From Burkholderia diffusa (lineage in GTDB: Bacteria; Pseudomonadota; Gammaproteobacteria; Burkholderiales; Burkholderiaceae): a DNA stretch of 64,000 nt. The stretch's first letter is position 1; each line of letters opens with the position of its first letter. Shown one piece after another: positions 52,663 to 63,039 of the stretch. The notes under the pieces were generated by a model. The model was given only the letters and a program-made list of their open reading frames with translations, made no database searches and was not told the origin of the DNA. The DNA is taken from the NCBI RefSeq assembly GCF_001718315.1, contig NZ_CP013362.1, positions 1,364,001-1,428,000 on the forward strand, in the 5' to 3' direction. The position numbers and the translations under genes are program-made.

Positions 52663-55050
52663 ATGAAAACCGACTCCGTTTCCCCGCGGCGGCGCCTCGG
52701 CCGCCGCTTCCTGATCGAGTGGATCGCGATCGGCTGCCTCGGGATCGCGGTGATCCTCGCGTGCGCGTTCGGCCGGTTCTCGTCGAGCGTCGACGGGCTC
52801 ATCTACGACCGGCTGCTGATGCTGCGCAGCCTGCCGCTGTCGCCCGACGTCGTCGTCGTCGACATCGACAACCAGAGCGTGTCCGCACTCGGCCGCTGGC
52901 CGTGGCCGCGCAGCGTGCACGCGCGGCTGCTCGACACGCTGGCGCGTGCGAAGCCGGCCGCGGTCGTCTACGACGTGCTGTTTACCGAGCAGTCGCCGGA
53001 GGATCGCGCGTTCGCGGATGCAATGACCCACGTGCCGACTTTCCTGCCCGTCTTGCTGAGCCCCGAGCAGGCGGACGGCACGCGCACCGTCGAGCCGCCG
53101 GTGGCGGAGCTGTCGGCACGCACGATGGGGCTCGGCCACATCAATCTCGAAGTCGATCCCGACGGTATCGTGCGCAGCGTCGCGCTGTTCGAAAGCGACG
53201 GACGCGTGCGCTGGCCGCAACTGATGGTGCCGGTCTATCGGGCAATCCAGGCCGGCCGGCTGCATCCGGTCGGCGGCGTGCCCGGCGCGAATGCGCACGA
53301 CCTGTCGCGCGACGCGAGCGGCGAGGGTCGCTACCTGATCCCGTTCAGTCGCAATACGCCCGCCTATGCGACGCTGTCGTTCGACGACGTGCTCGAAGGG
53401 CGCGTGAAACCCGACGCGCTGCGCGGCAAGATCGTCGTCGTCGGCGTGACCGCATCGGGCCTCTACGACCGCTTCGCGACGCCGGTGTCGGGTGACTTCG
53501 GCCCGCTTGCCGGCGTGTACATCCATGCGAACGTGCTCGACATGCTGACCACGGGCAGCGCGATCCTGCCCGCGTCTCGTGCGTGGCTATTCGCCGCATC
53601 GCTGCTGCCGCTTGCCGTGCTGCTGGGCGGTTTCCTGATGCTGTCGCCGTGGCGTGCGCTGCTGCTGACGCTGAGCCTGGCCGCGCTGTCCGTCGTCGCC
53701 AGCATGGCGCTGCTGTTCGAGGCGCGCGTGTGGCTGTCGCCCGCGCCGGCGATCTTCGGGCTGATCGCCGTGTACCCGATCTGGAACTGGCGGCGCCTGG
53801 AAATGACGATGTCGTACCTGCGTCGCGAACTGCAGCGGCTGGCCGACGAGCCGCACCTGCTGCCCGAGGCGCCACGCACGCGTAGCGTCGGCGGCGACGT
53901 GCTCGAACGGCAGATGGCGCTGATGGCGCAGGCCGCGCAGCGCGTGCAGGACATGAAGCGCTTCGTCTGGGACAGCCTCGACAGCATGCCGGAGCCGATC
54001 TTCGTCACCGACCTGGCCGGGACCGTGCTGATCGCGAACCATGCGGCGAAGCGCTACGGGGCGCGCCTCGCGCTGCCTCTGCCGGAAGGGCGGCCGCTGC
54101 GCGCCGCGCTCGGCGAGCTGACTTTCATGAAGACCGTCGACGGCAACGCCGAACATGACGTCACGATCCGCGAACACTGGCCGGACGCGCTCGACCCGAC
54201 GCTCGGGGCCGAAGACGAAGCGATGGCGCGCGGCATCGAGGTGCGCGATCGCAACGGGCTTGACCATCTGTTACGCTACGCCCCGTGTACGAATGCGCAG
54301 GGCCGCGTGACGGGCTGGATTGCCGGCCTCGTCGACGTGACCGAGCTGCACGCGGCCGAGCGGCAGCGCGAGGAGGCGCTGCACCTGCTGTCGCACGACA
54401 TGCGCTCGCCGCAGTCGTCGATCCTCGCGCTCGTCGAAATCGAGCGCGATCGCGTCGAAACGGAAGCGATGCGCGGGCTGCTCGCGCGGATCGAGCGGTA
54501 CGCGCACCGTGCGCTGTCGCTCGCCGACGAGTTCGTGCAGCTGGCGCGCGCGGAGTCGCAGGCGTATCAGCTCGAACCGACCAGCCTCGTCGACGTGCTG
54601 ATCGATGCGAGCGACGAAGTCTGGCCGCAGGCGCAGGCGAAGCGCATCCGCATCGAGACCGACGTCGGCACCGACATGTGCTGGGCGCGCGCCGACCGCT
54701 CGCTGATCACGCGCGCGTTCGTCAACCTGCTGAACAATGCAGTCAAATACAGTCCGTCCAACACGGTGATCACGTGTACGCTGACGGTCGAGCATGCATC
54801 GAAGCGGATGTTCTGTACGATTCGCGATCAGGGGTACGGCATCGCGCCGGAAGATCAGCGGCATCTGTTCGAGCGTTTCAAGCGATTCCATGCGGGCGAG
54901 CGGCCCGAAATCTCGGGCTCGGGGCTCGGCATGGCATTCGTGAAGACGGTCGTTACGCGCCACGGCGGCAGCGTGACGGTCGACAGCGAAGTGGGTGTCG
55001 GCACCGCGGTGACGGTGTCGCTGCCCGCGATCGACGAGCCGTCCGCCTGA
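52663..55050 (+). CDS. CHASE2-PAS sensor histidine kinase
   Basis: A 795-residue membrane kinase. An N-terminal membrane span is followed by a periplasmic CHASE2 domain (SPDVVVVDIDNQSVSALGRWPWPRSVHARLLDTL), three C-terminal membrane segments (about residues 305-380), a PAS-like domain (DSMPEPIFVTDLAGTVLIANHAAKRYG) and the kinase core: H578 in the H-box (LLSHDMRSPQSS), N-box FVNLLNNAVKYSP, G1 DQGYGIAP, F-box LFERFKRF and G2 GSGLGMAF. It begins 10 bases after the LysM-FecR gene. The signal is unknown. Confidence 0.92.
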   Translation: MKTDSVSPRRRLGRRFLIEWIAIGCLGIAVILACAFGRFSSSVDGLIYDRLLMLRSLPLSPDVVVVDIDNQSVSALGRWPWPRSVHARLLDTLARAKPAAVVYDVLFTEQSPEDRAFADAMTHVPTFLPVLLSPEQADGTRTVEPPVAELSARTMGLGHINLEVDPDGIVRSVALFESDGRVRWPQLMVPVYRAIQAGRLHPVGGVPGANAHDLSRDASGEGRYLIPFSRNTPAYATLSFDDVLEGRVKPDALRGKIVVVGVTASGLYDRFATPVSGDFGPLAGVYIHANVLDMLTTGSAILPASRAWLFAASLLPLAVLLGGFLMLSPWRALLLTLSLAALSVVASMALLFEARVWLSPAPAIFGLIAVYPIWNWRRLEMTMSYLRRELQRLADEPHLLPEAPRTRSVGGDVLERQMALMAQAAQRVQDMKRFVWDSLDSMPEPIFVTDLAGTVLIANHAAKRYGARLALPLPEGRPLRAALGELTFMKTVDGNAEHDVTIREHWPDALDPTLGAEDEAMARGIEVRDRNGLDHLLRYAPCTNAQGRVTGWIAGLVDVTELHAAERQREEALHLLSHDMRSPQSSILALVEIERDRVETEAMRGLLARIERYAHRALSLADEFVQLARAESQAYQLEPTSLVDVLIDASDEVWPQAQAKRIRIETDVGTDMCWARADRSLITRAFVNLLNNAVKYSPSNTVITCTLTVEHASKRMFCTIRDQGYGIAPEDQRHLFERFKRFHAGERPEISGSGLGMAFVKTVVTRHGGSVTVDSEVGVGTAVTVSLPAIDEPSA

Positions 55051-55087
55051 CAGGGCCGGGCACGACGGCAGGCATTTGGGGGAAGTC

Positions 55088-55702
55088 ATGAGAAAGGAAT
55101 GGGCAGCGACCGCGCTGGCGGTGGCGCTGTTGACGGGCTGCGCCGGCGTCACGACCGGCGTGAGCGCGCTCGGGCAGCCGAACGCGTTCGCATCCGGTGC
55201 GCACGATTACGATTTCGTTCGCACGGCCGCTCAGGCCGGCGATGCCGAATACCGGCAGATCGAGACGCTCGTGCGCGACGAGCTCGCGCACCGCGGCTTC
55301 GACGCGCAGTCTGGCCAGGCCGCGCGTTACCGGCTGTCGATCGCGTACGCGACGCAGCCGGCGTCGGTCGCGACGATGGCCGACCAGTGCGGCGCGGCAA
55401 GCAGCGCGTGCGTGACCGTCGACGGGCCGGCCCCGCTGGCGCTGCCGTTCGCCGGCAAGGTGTACCGCCACGTGCTGACGCTGCGTTTCGTCGATGCGAA
55501 GTCGGGCGCCGACGTCTATCGCGTGTCGGCGTCGATGCGCGATCGCGATGCCGGCACGCAGCAGGCCGCGCCGACGCTCGTGAAGAGCGCGCTCGCGAAG
55601 CTGCCGTTCGAGCAGGGAGGCGGCTGGCTCGTGAAGACGAAAAAAGACGACGCGGGCGCAATGCCGGGCGTCGTCTCGGTGAAATCGGCCGCCGCGCGCT
55701 GA
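55088..55702 (+). CDS. DUF4136-like lipoprotein
   Basis: A 204-residue protein with a lipoprotein signal ending in LLTGC18 and a mature part resembling DUF4136 (HDYDFVRTAAQAGDAEYRQIETLVRDELAHRGF...ARYRLSIAY). The function is unknown; an outer-membrane lipoprotein is predicted. A GGGGGAAG ribosome binding site precedes the ATG. It lies 37 bases after the kinase gene and may be the fourth gene of the signalling operon. Confidence 0.75.
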   Translation: MRKEWAATALAVALLTGCAGVTTGVSALGQPNAFASGAHDYDFVRTAAQAGDAEYRQIETLVRDELAHRGFDAQSGQAARYRLSIAYATQPASVATMADQCGAASSACVTVDGPAPLALPFAGKVYRHVLTLRFVDAKSGADVYRVSASMRDRDAGTQQAAPTLVKSALAKLPFEQGGGWLVKTKKDDAGAMPGVVSVKSAAAR

Positions 55703-55761
55703 CGCGCCGGCCGTGAGGTGAGGGCGGCTCGCCGCGCGGGCGAGGCCGGCCCGTGGCGCGT

Positions 55762-56646
55762 TCAGGCGGCCGGTTGCCCGTTGGCTCGCGCGCGCAGGTA
55801 CGCGTCGAACTCGGCGCCGACTTCCGGGTGGCGCAGTGCGAACTCGACCGTCGCCTTCAGGTAGCCCAGCTTGCTGCCGCAGTCGTAGCGCGTGCCCTGA
55901 TACTTGTAGGCCAGCACCTGTTCGTCGGCGAGCAGCGCCTGGATCGCGTCGGTGAGCTGCAGTTCGCCGCCCGCGCCCGGCTTCAGCGCGCGCAGGTGTT
56001 CGAAGATCCGCGGCTTCAGAATGTAGCGGCCGACCACGCCGAGGTTCGACGGCGCGACTTCCGGCGCCGGCTTCTCGACGATCGCCGACATCTTGACGAT
56101 CGACTCTTCCCACTCCTTGCCGTCGACGATGCCGTACGACTTCGTCTCCGACGGCGGGATCTCTTCCACGCCGATCACCGAGCTGTGATAGTGGTCGAAC
56201 ACGTCGACCATCTGCTTCATCACGGGCGGGTTGCCGTCGAGCAGGTCGTCGGCGAGGATCACCGCGAACGGGTTGTCGGCGACCAGCTTCTCCGCGCACA
56301 GCACCGCATGGCCGAGGCCGAGCGCTTCCGGCTGGCGCACGTAGAAGCAGTCGACATGGCTCGGCTTGATGCTGCGCACGAGCTCGAGCAGTTTCTCCTT
56401 GCCGCGCGCCTCGAGTTCGGCCTCGACTTCGTACGACTTGTCGAAGTGATCCTCGATCGCGCGCTTGCTGCGACCGGTCACGAAGATCATCTCCGTGATG
56501 CCCGCGGCGATCGCTTCCTCGACCGCGTACTGGATGAGCGGCTTGTCGACGACGGGCAGCATTTCCTTCGGGCTCGCCTTCGTTGCCGGGAGGAACCGCG
56601 TGCCGAGACCGGCAACGGGGAATACCGCCTTGGTGACTTTCAACAT
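55762..56646 (-). CDS. galU: UTP-glucose-1-phosphate uridylyltransferase
   Basis: A 294-residue nucleotidyltransferase. The N-terminal [41 protein letters not shown] is diagnostic of GalU; VKGDA-like binding lines and [20 protein letters not shown] follow. It makes UDP-glucose for exopolysaccharide, LPS and, in strains with bcs genes, cellulose. RBS AAAGG on the minus strand and a TATAAT box (56702-56707) precede it. An inverted repeat overlapping that box is listed separately. Confidence 0.96.
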   Translation of the reverse strand: MLKVTKAVFPVAGLGTRFLPATKASPKEMLPVVDKPLIQYAVEEAIAAGITEMIFVTGRSKRAIEDHFDKSYEVEAELEARGKEKLLELVRSIKPSHVDCFYVRQPEALGLGHAVLCAEKLVADNPFAVILADDLLDGNPPVMKQMVDVFDHYHSSVIGVEEIPPSETKSYGIVDGKEWEESIVKMSAIVEKPAPEVAPSNLGVVGRYILKPRIFEHLRALKPGAGGELQLTDAIQALLADEQVLAYKYQGTRYDCGSKLGYLKATVEFALRHPEVGAEFDAYLRARANGQPAA

Positions 56647-56689
56647 GATCGAACCTTTATTCCTGTAATCGACTTGTCAGACAGTCTAT

Positions 56690-56713
56690 GTTCACGTTCC
56701 GATTATAGTGAAC
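56690..56713. promoter_or_regulatory. galU promoter -10 box flanked by an inverted repeat
   Basis: GTTCAC and GTGAAC arms with a 12-base spacer. The spacer contains the galU -10 box (TATAAT on the minus strand, 56702-56707). A regulator bound here would occlude the promoter. Confidence 0.55.
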
Positions 56714-56733
56714 GCAAACGACCTTACTGTTTG

Positions 56734-59601
56734 TTACGCAGGCAACCGATCGAGCTGTGCGCGCAGCTTGTCCAAAGTGCTCTGGAATTCGGCTACGCGC
56801 TTGTGCTCCTGTTCGACCACGGCTGGCGGCGCTTTCGCGACGAACGCCTCGTTGCCGAGCTTTGCATTGCACTTCCCGATCTCGCCCGTCAGGCGCGCGA
56901 TTTCCTTCGACAGGCGCTCGCGTTCGGCCGCAATGTCGATTTCCACTTTCAGTACCAGCTTGTTCGGGCCCACGATCGCGATCGGCGCGCCGTGCGCCGC
57001 CTGGTCGAGCGTCGCTTCGTCGGCCAGGATCTGCACTTCCGACAGGCGGGCCAGCGCCTGGACGTACGGCGCGAACGAGCCCAGGCGCTCGGCGTCGCCG
57101 GCCGCGAGCAGCGGCACCTTGGTCGCCGGCGACAGGTTCATCTCGCCGCGCAGGTTGCGGCATGCGTCGACGATCGCCTTCAGGTCGGCTGCCCATTGTT
57201 CGGACGCCTCGTCGATCTTCTGCAGGTTCGCGACCGGATACGACTGCGTCATCAGCGACGCTTCGCCTTCACTCTTGCCTTGCGGGTAACGGCCGGCGAG
57301 CGGTGCGACCTTCTGCCAGAGCGCCTCGGTGATGAACGGAATGATCGGGTGTGCGAGGCGCAGCACGGTTTCGAGCACGCGCAGCAGCGTTCGGCGCGTC
57401 GCGCGCTGCTGCTCCGGCGTACCGTTCTGGATCTGCACCTTCGCGAGTTCGAGATACCAGTCGCAGTACTCGTCCCACACGAACTTGTAGATGCTGGTGG
57501 CGATGTTGTCGAAGCGGTAATCGGCGAAGCCCTTCGCGATGTCGGCCTCGGTGCGCTGCAGGAGCGACACGATCCAGCGGTCGGCCGCCGAGAAGTCGAG
57601 GTAGCCGCCGGGGCCGCAGTCGCCCGCGCCGCACACTTCCGGCTTGTCGGCGCCGCAGTCGTGGCCTTCGCAGTTCATCAGCACGAAGCGCGTCGCGTTC
57701 CACAGCTTGTTGCAGAAGTTGCGATAGCCTTCGCAGCGCGCGAGGTCGAAGTTCACGTTGCGGCCGAGCGTCGCCATCGACGCCATCGTGAAGCGCAGCG
57801 CGTCGGTGCCGAACGCGGCGATGCCGTCCGGGAATTCCTTGCGCGTCTTCTTCTCGATGGTGGCGGCCTGCTTCGGGTTCATCAGGCCCGTCGTGCGCTT
57901 CGCCACCAGCGTTTCGAGGTCGATGCCGTCGACGATGTCGATCGGGTCGAGCGTGTTGCCCTTGCTCTTCGACATCTTCTGGCCTTCCGCGTCGCGCACG
58001 AGGCCGTGCACGTAGACGGTATGGAACGGCACCTTGCCGGTGAAGTGCGTCGTCATCATCACCATCCGGGCAACCCAGAAGAAGATGATGTCGAAGCCGG
58101 TGACGAGCACCGACGACGGCAGGAAGTGCTGCAGCTCAGGCGTTTCGTTCGGCCAGCCGAGCGACGAGAACGGCACGAGCGCCGACGAGAACCACGTGTC
58201 GAGCACGTCCTCGTCGCGCTTGAGCGCGCCGGCATAGCCCTTCGCGGCGGCCTGCGCGCGCGCCTCTTCCTCGTTGCGCGCGACGAACACTTCGCCGTTT
58301 TCGCCGTACCATGCGGGAATCTGGTGGCCCCACCAAAGCTGGCGCGAGATGCACCAGTCCTGGATGTTCTCGAGCCATTGATAGTAGGTGGTCGTCCAGT
58401 TTTCCGGCACGAACTTGATCTGGCCGTTGCGCACGACGTCGAGCGACGTTTCGGTGATCGACTTGCCCGGGTTGAACGTGCCTTCCGGCGCCGGCTTCGT
58501 CATCGCGACGAACCACTGGTCGGTCAGCATCGGCTCGATCACGACGCCCGTGCGATCGCCGCGCGGCACCATCAGCTTGTGCGGTTTCACGGAATCGAGG
58601 AAGCCCTGCGCGTCGAGATCGGCGACGATCGCCTTACGCGCGTCGAAGCGGTCGAGGCCGCGATACTGCTCGGGGCCGTTGTCGTTGATCTTCGCGTCGA
58701 GCGTTAGGATCTCGATCGGCGCGAGGTTGTGGCGCAGGCCGACCTGGTAGTCGTTGAAGTCGTGCGCGGGCGTGACCTTCACGACGCCCGTGCCGAATTC
58801 GCGGTCGACGTAGTCGTCGGCGATCACCGGAATCTCGCGGCCCGTCAGCGGCAGCGTGACGAGCTTGCCGATCAGATGCGCGTAGCGCTCGTCTTCCGGG
58901 TGAACCATCAGCGCGACGTCGCCGAGCATCGTTTCCGGGCGCGTGGTCGCGACGGTCAGCGAACCCGAACCGTCGACGAGCGGGTAGCGGATGTGCCACA
59001 GATGGCCGTTTTCCTCCTCGCTCGCGACCTCGAGATCCGACACCGCGGTGAGCAGCACCGGATCCCAGTTGACGAGGCGCTTGCCGCGGTAGATCAGGCC
59101 CTGTTCGTAGAGCGTGACGAACACGTCGCGCACGGCGGCCGACATCTTGTCGTCCATCGTGAAATACTCGCGCGACCAGTCGGTCGATGCGCCGAGACGG
59201 CGCACCTGGCCGGTGATCGTCGAACCGGACTGCTGCTTCCACTCCCACACGCGCTCGACGAACTTCTCGCGGCCGAGGTCATGGCGCGATACGCCCTGCG
59301 CATCGAGCTGGCGTTCGACGACGATCTGGGTCGCGATCCCCGCGTGGTCGGTGCCGGGCACCCACAATGTGTTCTCGCCGAGCATCCGGTGGTAACGGGC
59401 GAGACCGTCCATGATCGTCTGGTTGAACGCGTGGCCCATGTGCAACGTGCCGGTGACGTTCGGCGGCGGCAGCTGGATCGCGAAATCCGGGCGTGCCGGA
59501 TCGAATGCCGGGGCGGCATAGCCGCGTTTTTCCCACTCCGGCCCCCATTGGGACTCGATGGTGTGGGGCTCGAAACTCTTCGCAAGCGTGCTGTCGCTCA
59601 T
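56734..59601 (-). CDS. valS: Valyl-tRNA synthetase
   Basis: A 955-residue class I synthetase. The HIGH motif is in [17 protein letters not shown], the editing domain follows (about residues 200-340), the KMSKS motif is in [10 protein letters not shown], and the C-terminal ~70 residues form a coiled-coil arm ([23 protein letters not shown]). It charges tRNA-Val. The start at 59601 matches the family ([16 protein letters not shown]). It is divergent from uvrD with about 215 bases between. Confidence 0.98.
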   Translation of the reverse strand: MSDSTLAKSFEPHTIESQWGPEWEKRGYAAPAFDPARPDFAIQLPPPNVTGTLHMGHAFNQTIMDGLARYHRMLGENTLWVPGTDHAGIATQIVVERQLDAQGVSRHDLGREKFVERVWEWKQQSGSTITGQVRRLGASTDWSREYFTMDDKMSAAVRDVFVTLYEQGLIYRGKRLVNWDPVLLTAVSDLEVASEEENGHLWHIRYPLVDGSGSLTVATTRPETMLGDVALMVHPEDERYAHLIGKLVTLPLTGREIPVIADDYVDREFGTGVVKVTPAHDFNDYQVGLRHNLAPIEILTLDAKINDNGPEQYRGLDRFDARKAIVADLDAQGFLDSVKPHKLMVPRGDRTGVVIEPMLTDQWFVAMTKPAPEGTFNPGKSITETSLDVVRNGQIKFVPENWTTTYYQWLENIQDWCISRQLWWGHQIPAWYGENGEVFVARNEEEARAQAAAKGYAGALKRDEDVLDTWFSSALVPFSSLGWPNETPELQHFLPSSVLVTGFDIIFFWVARMVMMTTHFTGKVPFHTVYVHGLVRDAEGQKMSKSKGNTLDPIDIVDGIDLETLVAKRTTGLMNPKQAATIEKKTRKEFPDGIAAFGTDALRFTMASMATLGRNVNFDLARCEGYRNFCNKLWNATRFVLMNCEGHDCGADKPEVCGAGDCGPGGYLDFSAADRWIVSLLQRTEADIAKGFADYRFDNIATSIYKFVWDEYCDWYLELAKVQIQNGTPEQQRATRRTLLRVLETVLRLAHPIIPFITEALWQKVAPLAGRYPQGKSEGEASLMTQSYPVANLQKIDEASEQWAADLKAIVDACRNLRGEMNLSPATKVPLLAAGDAERLGSFAPYVQALARLSEVQILADEATLDQAAHGAPIAIVGPNKLVLKVEIDIAAERERLSKEIARLTGEIGKCNAKLGNEAFVAKAPPAVVEQEHKRVAEFQSTLDKLRAQLDRLPA

Positions 59602-59621
59602 GGTTGGAAATCTGCCGAAAA

Positions 59622-59650
59622 ATGCGTGAATTGGATGCCGAATCTGTCAA
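59622..59650 (-). promoter_or_regulatory. Candidate valS promoter
   Basis: A perfect -35 TTGACA (minus strand, 59650-59645), with a weak ACGCAT -10 at 59627-59622 (17-base spacing), about 20 bases before the valS start codon. A short leader is implied. Confidence 0.4.
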
Positions 59651-59770
59651 TTATAAATGGATGCACATCGGCCAGCCATCGCTTGCCGGCGCGGGCAGGT
59701 GGCAGGGGGCGCGCAACGCGGGCGGCGGCTTGCGGCGGAACGGATCGGAAACGGCATCGCTCGGCCGACT

Positions 59771-59776
59771 TATAAT
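59771..59776 (+). promoter_or_regulatory. Candidate -10 box for uvrD
   Basis: A perfect TATAAT lies 40 bases upstream of the uvrD start. The -35 region is poorly conserved. Confidence 0.5.
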
Positions 59777-59815
59777 GGCGGGTCCGCATTTTTCTCGCAC
59801 ATCCGCTGCCGCTCC

Positions 59816-62179
59816 ATGCCCGATCTGCTCGCCAATCTGAACCCTGAACAATACGCCGCCGTCACGCTGCCGAACGAACCGGCGCTGATCCTCGCGGGGG
59901 CGGGCAGCGGCAAGACCCGCGTGCTGATCACGCGCATCGCGTGGCTGATTCAGCAGGGCTACGCGTCGCCGGCCACCGTGCTTGCCGTCACCTTCACGAA
60001 CAAGGCGGCGCGCGAGATGATGGCGCGGCTGTCGGCGATGATGCCGATCGACACGCGCGGCATGTGGATCGGCACGTTCCACGGGCTGTGCAACCGGATG
60101 CTGCGCACGCACTGGCGTGACGCCGGCCTGCCGCAGACCTTCCAGATTCTCGACACGGCCGACCAGCTGTCGGCGATCAAGCGGCTGATGAAGGCGGCGA
60201 ATGTCGACGACGAAAAATATCCGCCGAAGAACGTCCAGTACTTCATCAACAACGCGAAGGAGCAGGGGCTGCGTCCCGACAAGGTCGACGCGTCCGACAA
60301 CTTCAACCGCAAGTTCGTCGAGCTCTATCAGGCGTACGACCAGCAGTGCCAGCGCGAGGGCGTCGTCGACTTCCCCGAGCTGCTGCTGCGCTGCTACGAG
60401 CTGCTCGCATACAACGCGCCGCTGCGCGCGCATTACCAGGCGCGCTTCAGGCACATTCTCGTCGACGAGTTCCAGGACACCAACAAGCTGCAGTACGCGT
60501 GGCTCAAGATGCTCGCCGGCGGCGAGAACGCGATCTTCGCGGTCGGCGACGACGACCAGTCGATCTACGCGTTCCGCGGCGCGAACGTCGGCAACATGCG
60601 CGACTTCGAAGACGAATTCCGCGTGCGCAACCTGATCAAGCTCGAGCAGAACTACCGGTCGCACGGCAACATCCTGGATGCGGCGAACCAGCTGATCTCG
60701 AACAACTCGCATCGCCTCGGCAAGAATCTGCGCACCGACGCCGGCCATGGCGAGCCCGTGCGCGTGTACGAGGCGAGCACCGATGCGCAGGAGGCGGGCT
60801 GGATCGTCGAGGAGATCCGCTCGCTCATCAACACCGGGTTGTCGCGCAGCGAAGTCGCCGTGCTTTATCGCAGCAACGCGCAGTCGCGTGCGATCGAGCA
60901 CACGCTGATGACGTCGGGCATCCCGTATCGCGTGTACGGCGGCCTGCGCTTCTTCGAGCGCCAGGAAGTGAAGCACGCGCTCGCGTACCTGCGCCTGATC
61001 GACAACCCGAACGACGACACCGCGTTCGTGCGCGTCGTGAATTTCCCGACGCGCGGGATCGGCGCGCGCTCGATCGAGCAGCTCGCGGACGCCGCGCGCC
61101 TGTACGACTGCTCGATGGCCGCGGCGATTCCGTACGTCACCGGCAAGGCTGGCACGAGCCTCGGCGCGTTCGCGAACCTGATCGCGAAGATGCGCGCCGA
61201 GACGCAGCAGATGAGCCTGCCGGAGACGGTCGAATACGTCGTGCGCGCGAGCGGCCTCGCCGATTTCTACCAGGGCGAGCGCGAAGGCCAGGACCGCCTC
61301 GAGAACTTGCAGGAACTCGTGAACGCGGCCACCGCGTTCGTCAGCGAGGAAGGTTACGGGCTCGATGCGCCGGCCCGCTCGATTCCGCTGCGCGCGGGCG
61401 CGATCGCGGCGCCGGAGCTTGGCGTGGACGCGGACGATCCGGCGATCGACGTGCTCGATCCGGCGCGGCTCGACGACCCCGCGCAGAACCCCGACACGAT
61501 GACGCCGCTCGCGGGATTCCTGTCGCATGCGTCGCTTGAAGCGGGCGATAACCAGGCGCAGGCCGGCCAGGACGCGGTGCAACTGATGACGGTGCACGCG
61601 GCGAAGGGTCTCGAATTCTCGGCCGTGTTCATCACCGGCCTCGAGGAAGGGCTGTTTCCGCACGAGAACAGCGTGCTCGAATCGGACGGTCTCGAGGAAG
61701 AGCGTCGGTTGATGTACGTCGCGATCACGCGCGCGAAGGAGCGGCTCTACCTGTCGTTCGCGCAGAGCCGGATGCTGCATGGCCAGACGCGCTACAACGT
61801 GCGCTCGCGCTTCTTCGACGAATTGCCGGAGCACGTGCTGAAATGGCTCACGCCGAAGGTCGAGGCGGGCTCGCGCTGGGGCGGCCGTTCGGACAACGCC
61901 GGCTGGGGCCGCGACTGGTTCGCGCGGCCGGGCGGCGGCAGTCGCGAGCAGGTCGTCGATGCGGCGGTCACCGCGCCGCTTCCGGCGTTCGCGAACAAGC
62001 AGCGCGCGGCCGACACCGGCTTCCGCATCGGGCAGCAGGTGTTCCATACCAAGTTCGGCGAGGGGACGGTCACCGCGCTCGAAGGCAACGGCGCCGATGC
62101 GAAGGCGCAGGTGAAGTTCAAACGGCACGGCGAGAAATGGCTCGCGCTGGCGGTCGCGAAACTGCAGGCGGTGGAATGA
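59816..62179 (+). CDS. uvrD: UvrD/Rep-family DNA helicase
   Basis: A 787-residue SF1 helicase with Walker A AGAGSGKTRVLITR, motif II LVDEFQDTNKLQY, motif III VGDDDQSIYAFRGA, LEQNYRS, and motif VI in MYVAITRAKERLYL. The C-terminal Tudor-like end (FHTKFGEGTVTALEG) is typical of UvrD. It unwinds DNA in excision and mismatch repair. The start at 59816 gives MPDLLANLNPEQYAAV; a longer upstream open frame has no family similarity. Its stop overlaps the start of the nucleosidase gene. Confidence 0.96.
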   Translation: MPDLLANLNPEQYAAVTLPNEPALILAGAGSGKTRVLITRIAWLIQQGYASPATVLAVTFTNKAAREMMARLSAMMPIDTRGMWIGTFHGLCNRMLRTHWRDAGLPQTFQILDTADQLSAIKRLMKAANVDDEKYPPKNVQYFINNAKEQGLRPDKVDASDNFNRKFVELYQAYDQQCQREGVVDFPELLLRCYELLAYNAPLRAHYQARFRHILVDEFQDTNKLQYAWLKMLAGGENAIFAVGDDDQSIYAFRGANVGNMRDFEDEFRVRNLIKLEQNYRSHGNILDAANQLISNNSHRLGKNLRTDAGHGEPVRVYEASTDAQEAGWIVEEIRSLINTGLSRSEVAVLYRSNAQSRAIEHTLMTSGIPYRVYGGLRFFERQEVKHALAYLRLIDNPNDDTAFVRVVNFPTRGIGARSIEQLADAARLYDCSMAAAIPYVTGKAGTSLGAFANLIAKMRAETQQMSLPETVEYVVRASGLADFYQGEREGQDRLENLQELVNAATAFVSEEGYGLDAPARSIPLRAGAIAAPELGVDADDPAIDVLDPARLDDPAQNPDTMTPLAGFLSHASLEAGDNQAQAGQDAVQLMTVHAAKGLEFSAVFITGLEEGLFPHENSVLESDGLEEERRLMYVAITRAKERLYLSFAQSRMLHGQTRYNVRSRFFDELPEHVLKWLTPKVEAGSRWGGRSDNAGWGRDWFARPGGGSREQVVDAAVTAPLPAFANKQRAADTGFRIGQQVFHTKFGEGTVTALEGNGADAKAQVKFKRHGEKWLALAVAKLQAVE

Positions 62180-62973
62180 TGAGCATCGACATGGTTCAAA
62201 CGGCCTCGACGCGCCCGCTCGGCATTCTGGCCGCGCTGCCCGAGGAACTCGGCGACCTGATCGCCGCGATGCGCTCCGAAGGCGCGATGAAGACGATCAC
62301 GCTCGGCCGCCGCGATTATCACGTCGGCACCGTGCACGGCGCGGCCTGCGTCGTCACGCTCGCGCGAGTCGGCAAGGTCGCGGCCGCCGCGACGGTCAGC
62401 GCGCTGATTCATGTGTTCGGCGTGTCCGGCATCGTGTTCACCGGCGTCGCCGGCGGCGTGTCGCGCGCCGTGCGCGTCGGCGACGTCGTCGTCGCCGATC
62501 TGCTGCTGCAGCACGATCTCGATGCATCCCCGCTGTTTCCGCGTTACGAGGTGCCGCTGCTCGGCATCACGAGGTTCGCGACCGATGCCGTGCTGACGGC
62601 TCGCCTGAAGGCTGCGTGCACGCTGTTCGTCGCCGAGGAAGGCGCGCAGTTCGCCGAGCGTTTCGGGCTGGCCAGCTCGACGCTGCACGGCGGGCTGATC
62701 ATCAGCGGCGACCGCTTCGTGTCGAGCGAGCGCGAAGTCGTTGCGCTTCGCGACGCGCTGCCGGACGCGCTCGCGGTCGAGATGGAAGGCGCGGCGATCG
62801 CGCAGGTGTGTGCCGAACACGACGTACCGTTCGCCATCGTGCGCACGATTTCCGATACGGCCGACGATCATGCGACGCAGTCGTTCTCGCACTTCCTGTC
62901 GGCGATCGCGAGCAGCTATTCGTCCGGCATCCTCAAGCGTTTCCTGACGCTGCATGCGACGACGGCGGCCTGA
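62179..62973 (+). CDS. MTA/SAH nucleosidase family phosphorylase-like protein
   Basis: A 264-residue nucleoside phosphorylase-family protein. LGILAALPEELGDLI carries the catalytic-base Glu region, VFTGVAGGVSRAVRVGDVVVAD the ribose/phosphate site, and AVEMEGAAIAQVC with TISDTADD the conserved Glu and Asp of 5-prime-methylthioadenosine/S-adenosylhomocysteine nucleosidases. It should cleave MTA or SAH to release adenine. The start is uncertain among ATG codons at 62176, 62179 and 62191; all overlap or abut the uvrD stop, implying coupling. Confidence 0.87.
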   Translation: MSIDMVQTASTRPLGILAALPEELGDLIAAMRSEGAMKTITLGRRDYHVGTVHGAACVVTLARVGKVAAAATVSALIHVFGVSGIVFTGVAGGVSRAVRVGDVVVADLLLQHDLDASPLFPRYEVPLLGITRFATDAVLTARLKAACTLFVAEEGAQFAERFGLASSTLHGGLIISGDRFVSSEREVVALRDALPDALAVEMEGAAIAQVCAEHDVPFAIVRTISDTADDHATQSFSHFLSAIASSYSSGILKRFLTLHATTAA

Positions 62974-62984
62974 AGCCGCCGTCG
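62960..62984 (+). terminator. Hairpin spanning the nucleosidase stop codon
   Basis: A 10-base perfect stem (62960-62969 with 62975-62984) with a CTGAA loop that includes the stop codon. No T-run; the same arrangement is seen at the iolR stop. Confidence 0.5.
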
Positions 62985-63009
62985 TACTCTCCCTTCAAAC
63001 GGGTCGACC

Positions 63010-63037
63010 GGCCGCGGCACGCATGCCGCGGCCGTTT
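63010..63037. terminator. Terminator hairpin between the nucleosidase and MFS genes
   Basis: A 10-base perfect stem (GGCCGCGGCA/TGCCGCGGCC) with a 4-base loop and GTTTC after it, between the nucleosidase gene and the convergent MFS gene. Confidence 0.65.
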
Positions 63038-63039
63038 CG

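Noticed and set aside
55753-58707. A 984-codon plus-strand open frame opposite galU and valS
   Set aside because: Shadow of valS and galU; no motif, and composition biased to Arg, Val and His.
59651-62128. An 825-codon minus-strand open frame opposite uvrD
   Set aside because: Shadow of uvrD, with no recognisable domain.
62140-62200. An SAH or SAM riboswitch ahead of the MTA/SAH nucleosidase
   Set aside because: The gene overlaps the uvrD stop, leaving no room for a leader, and no conserved fold was seen.
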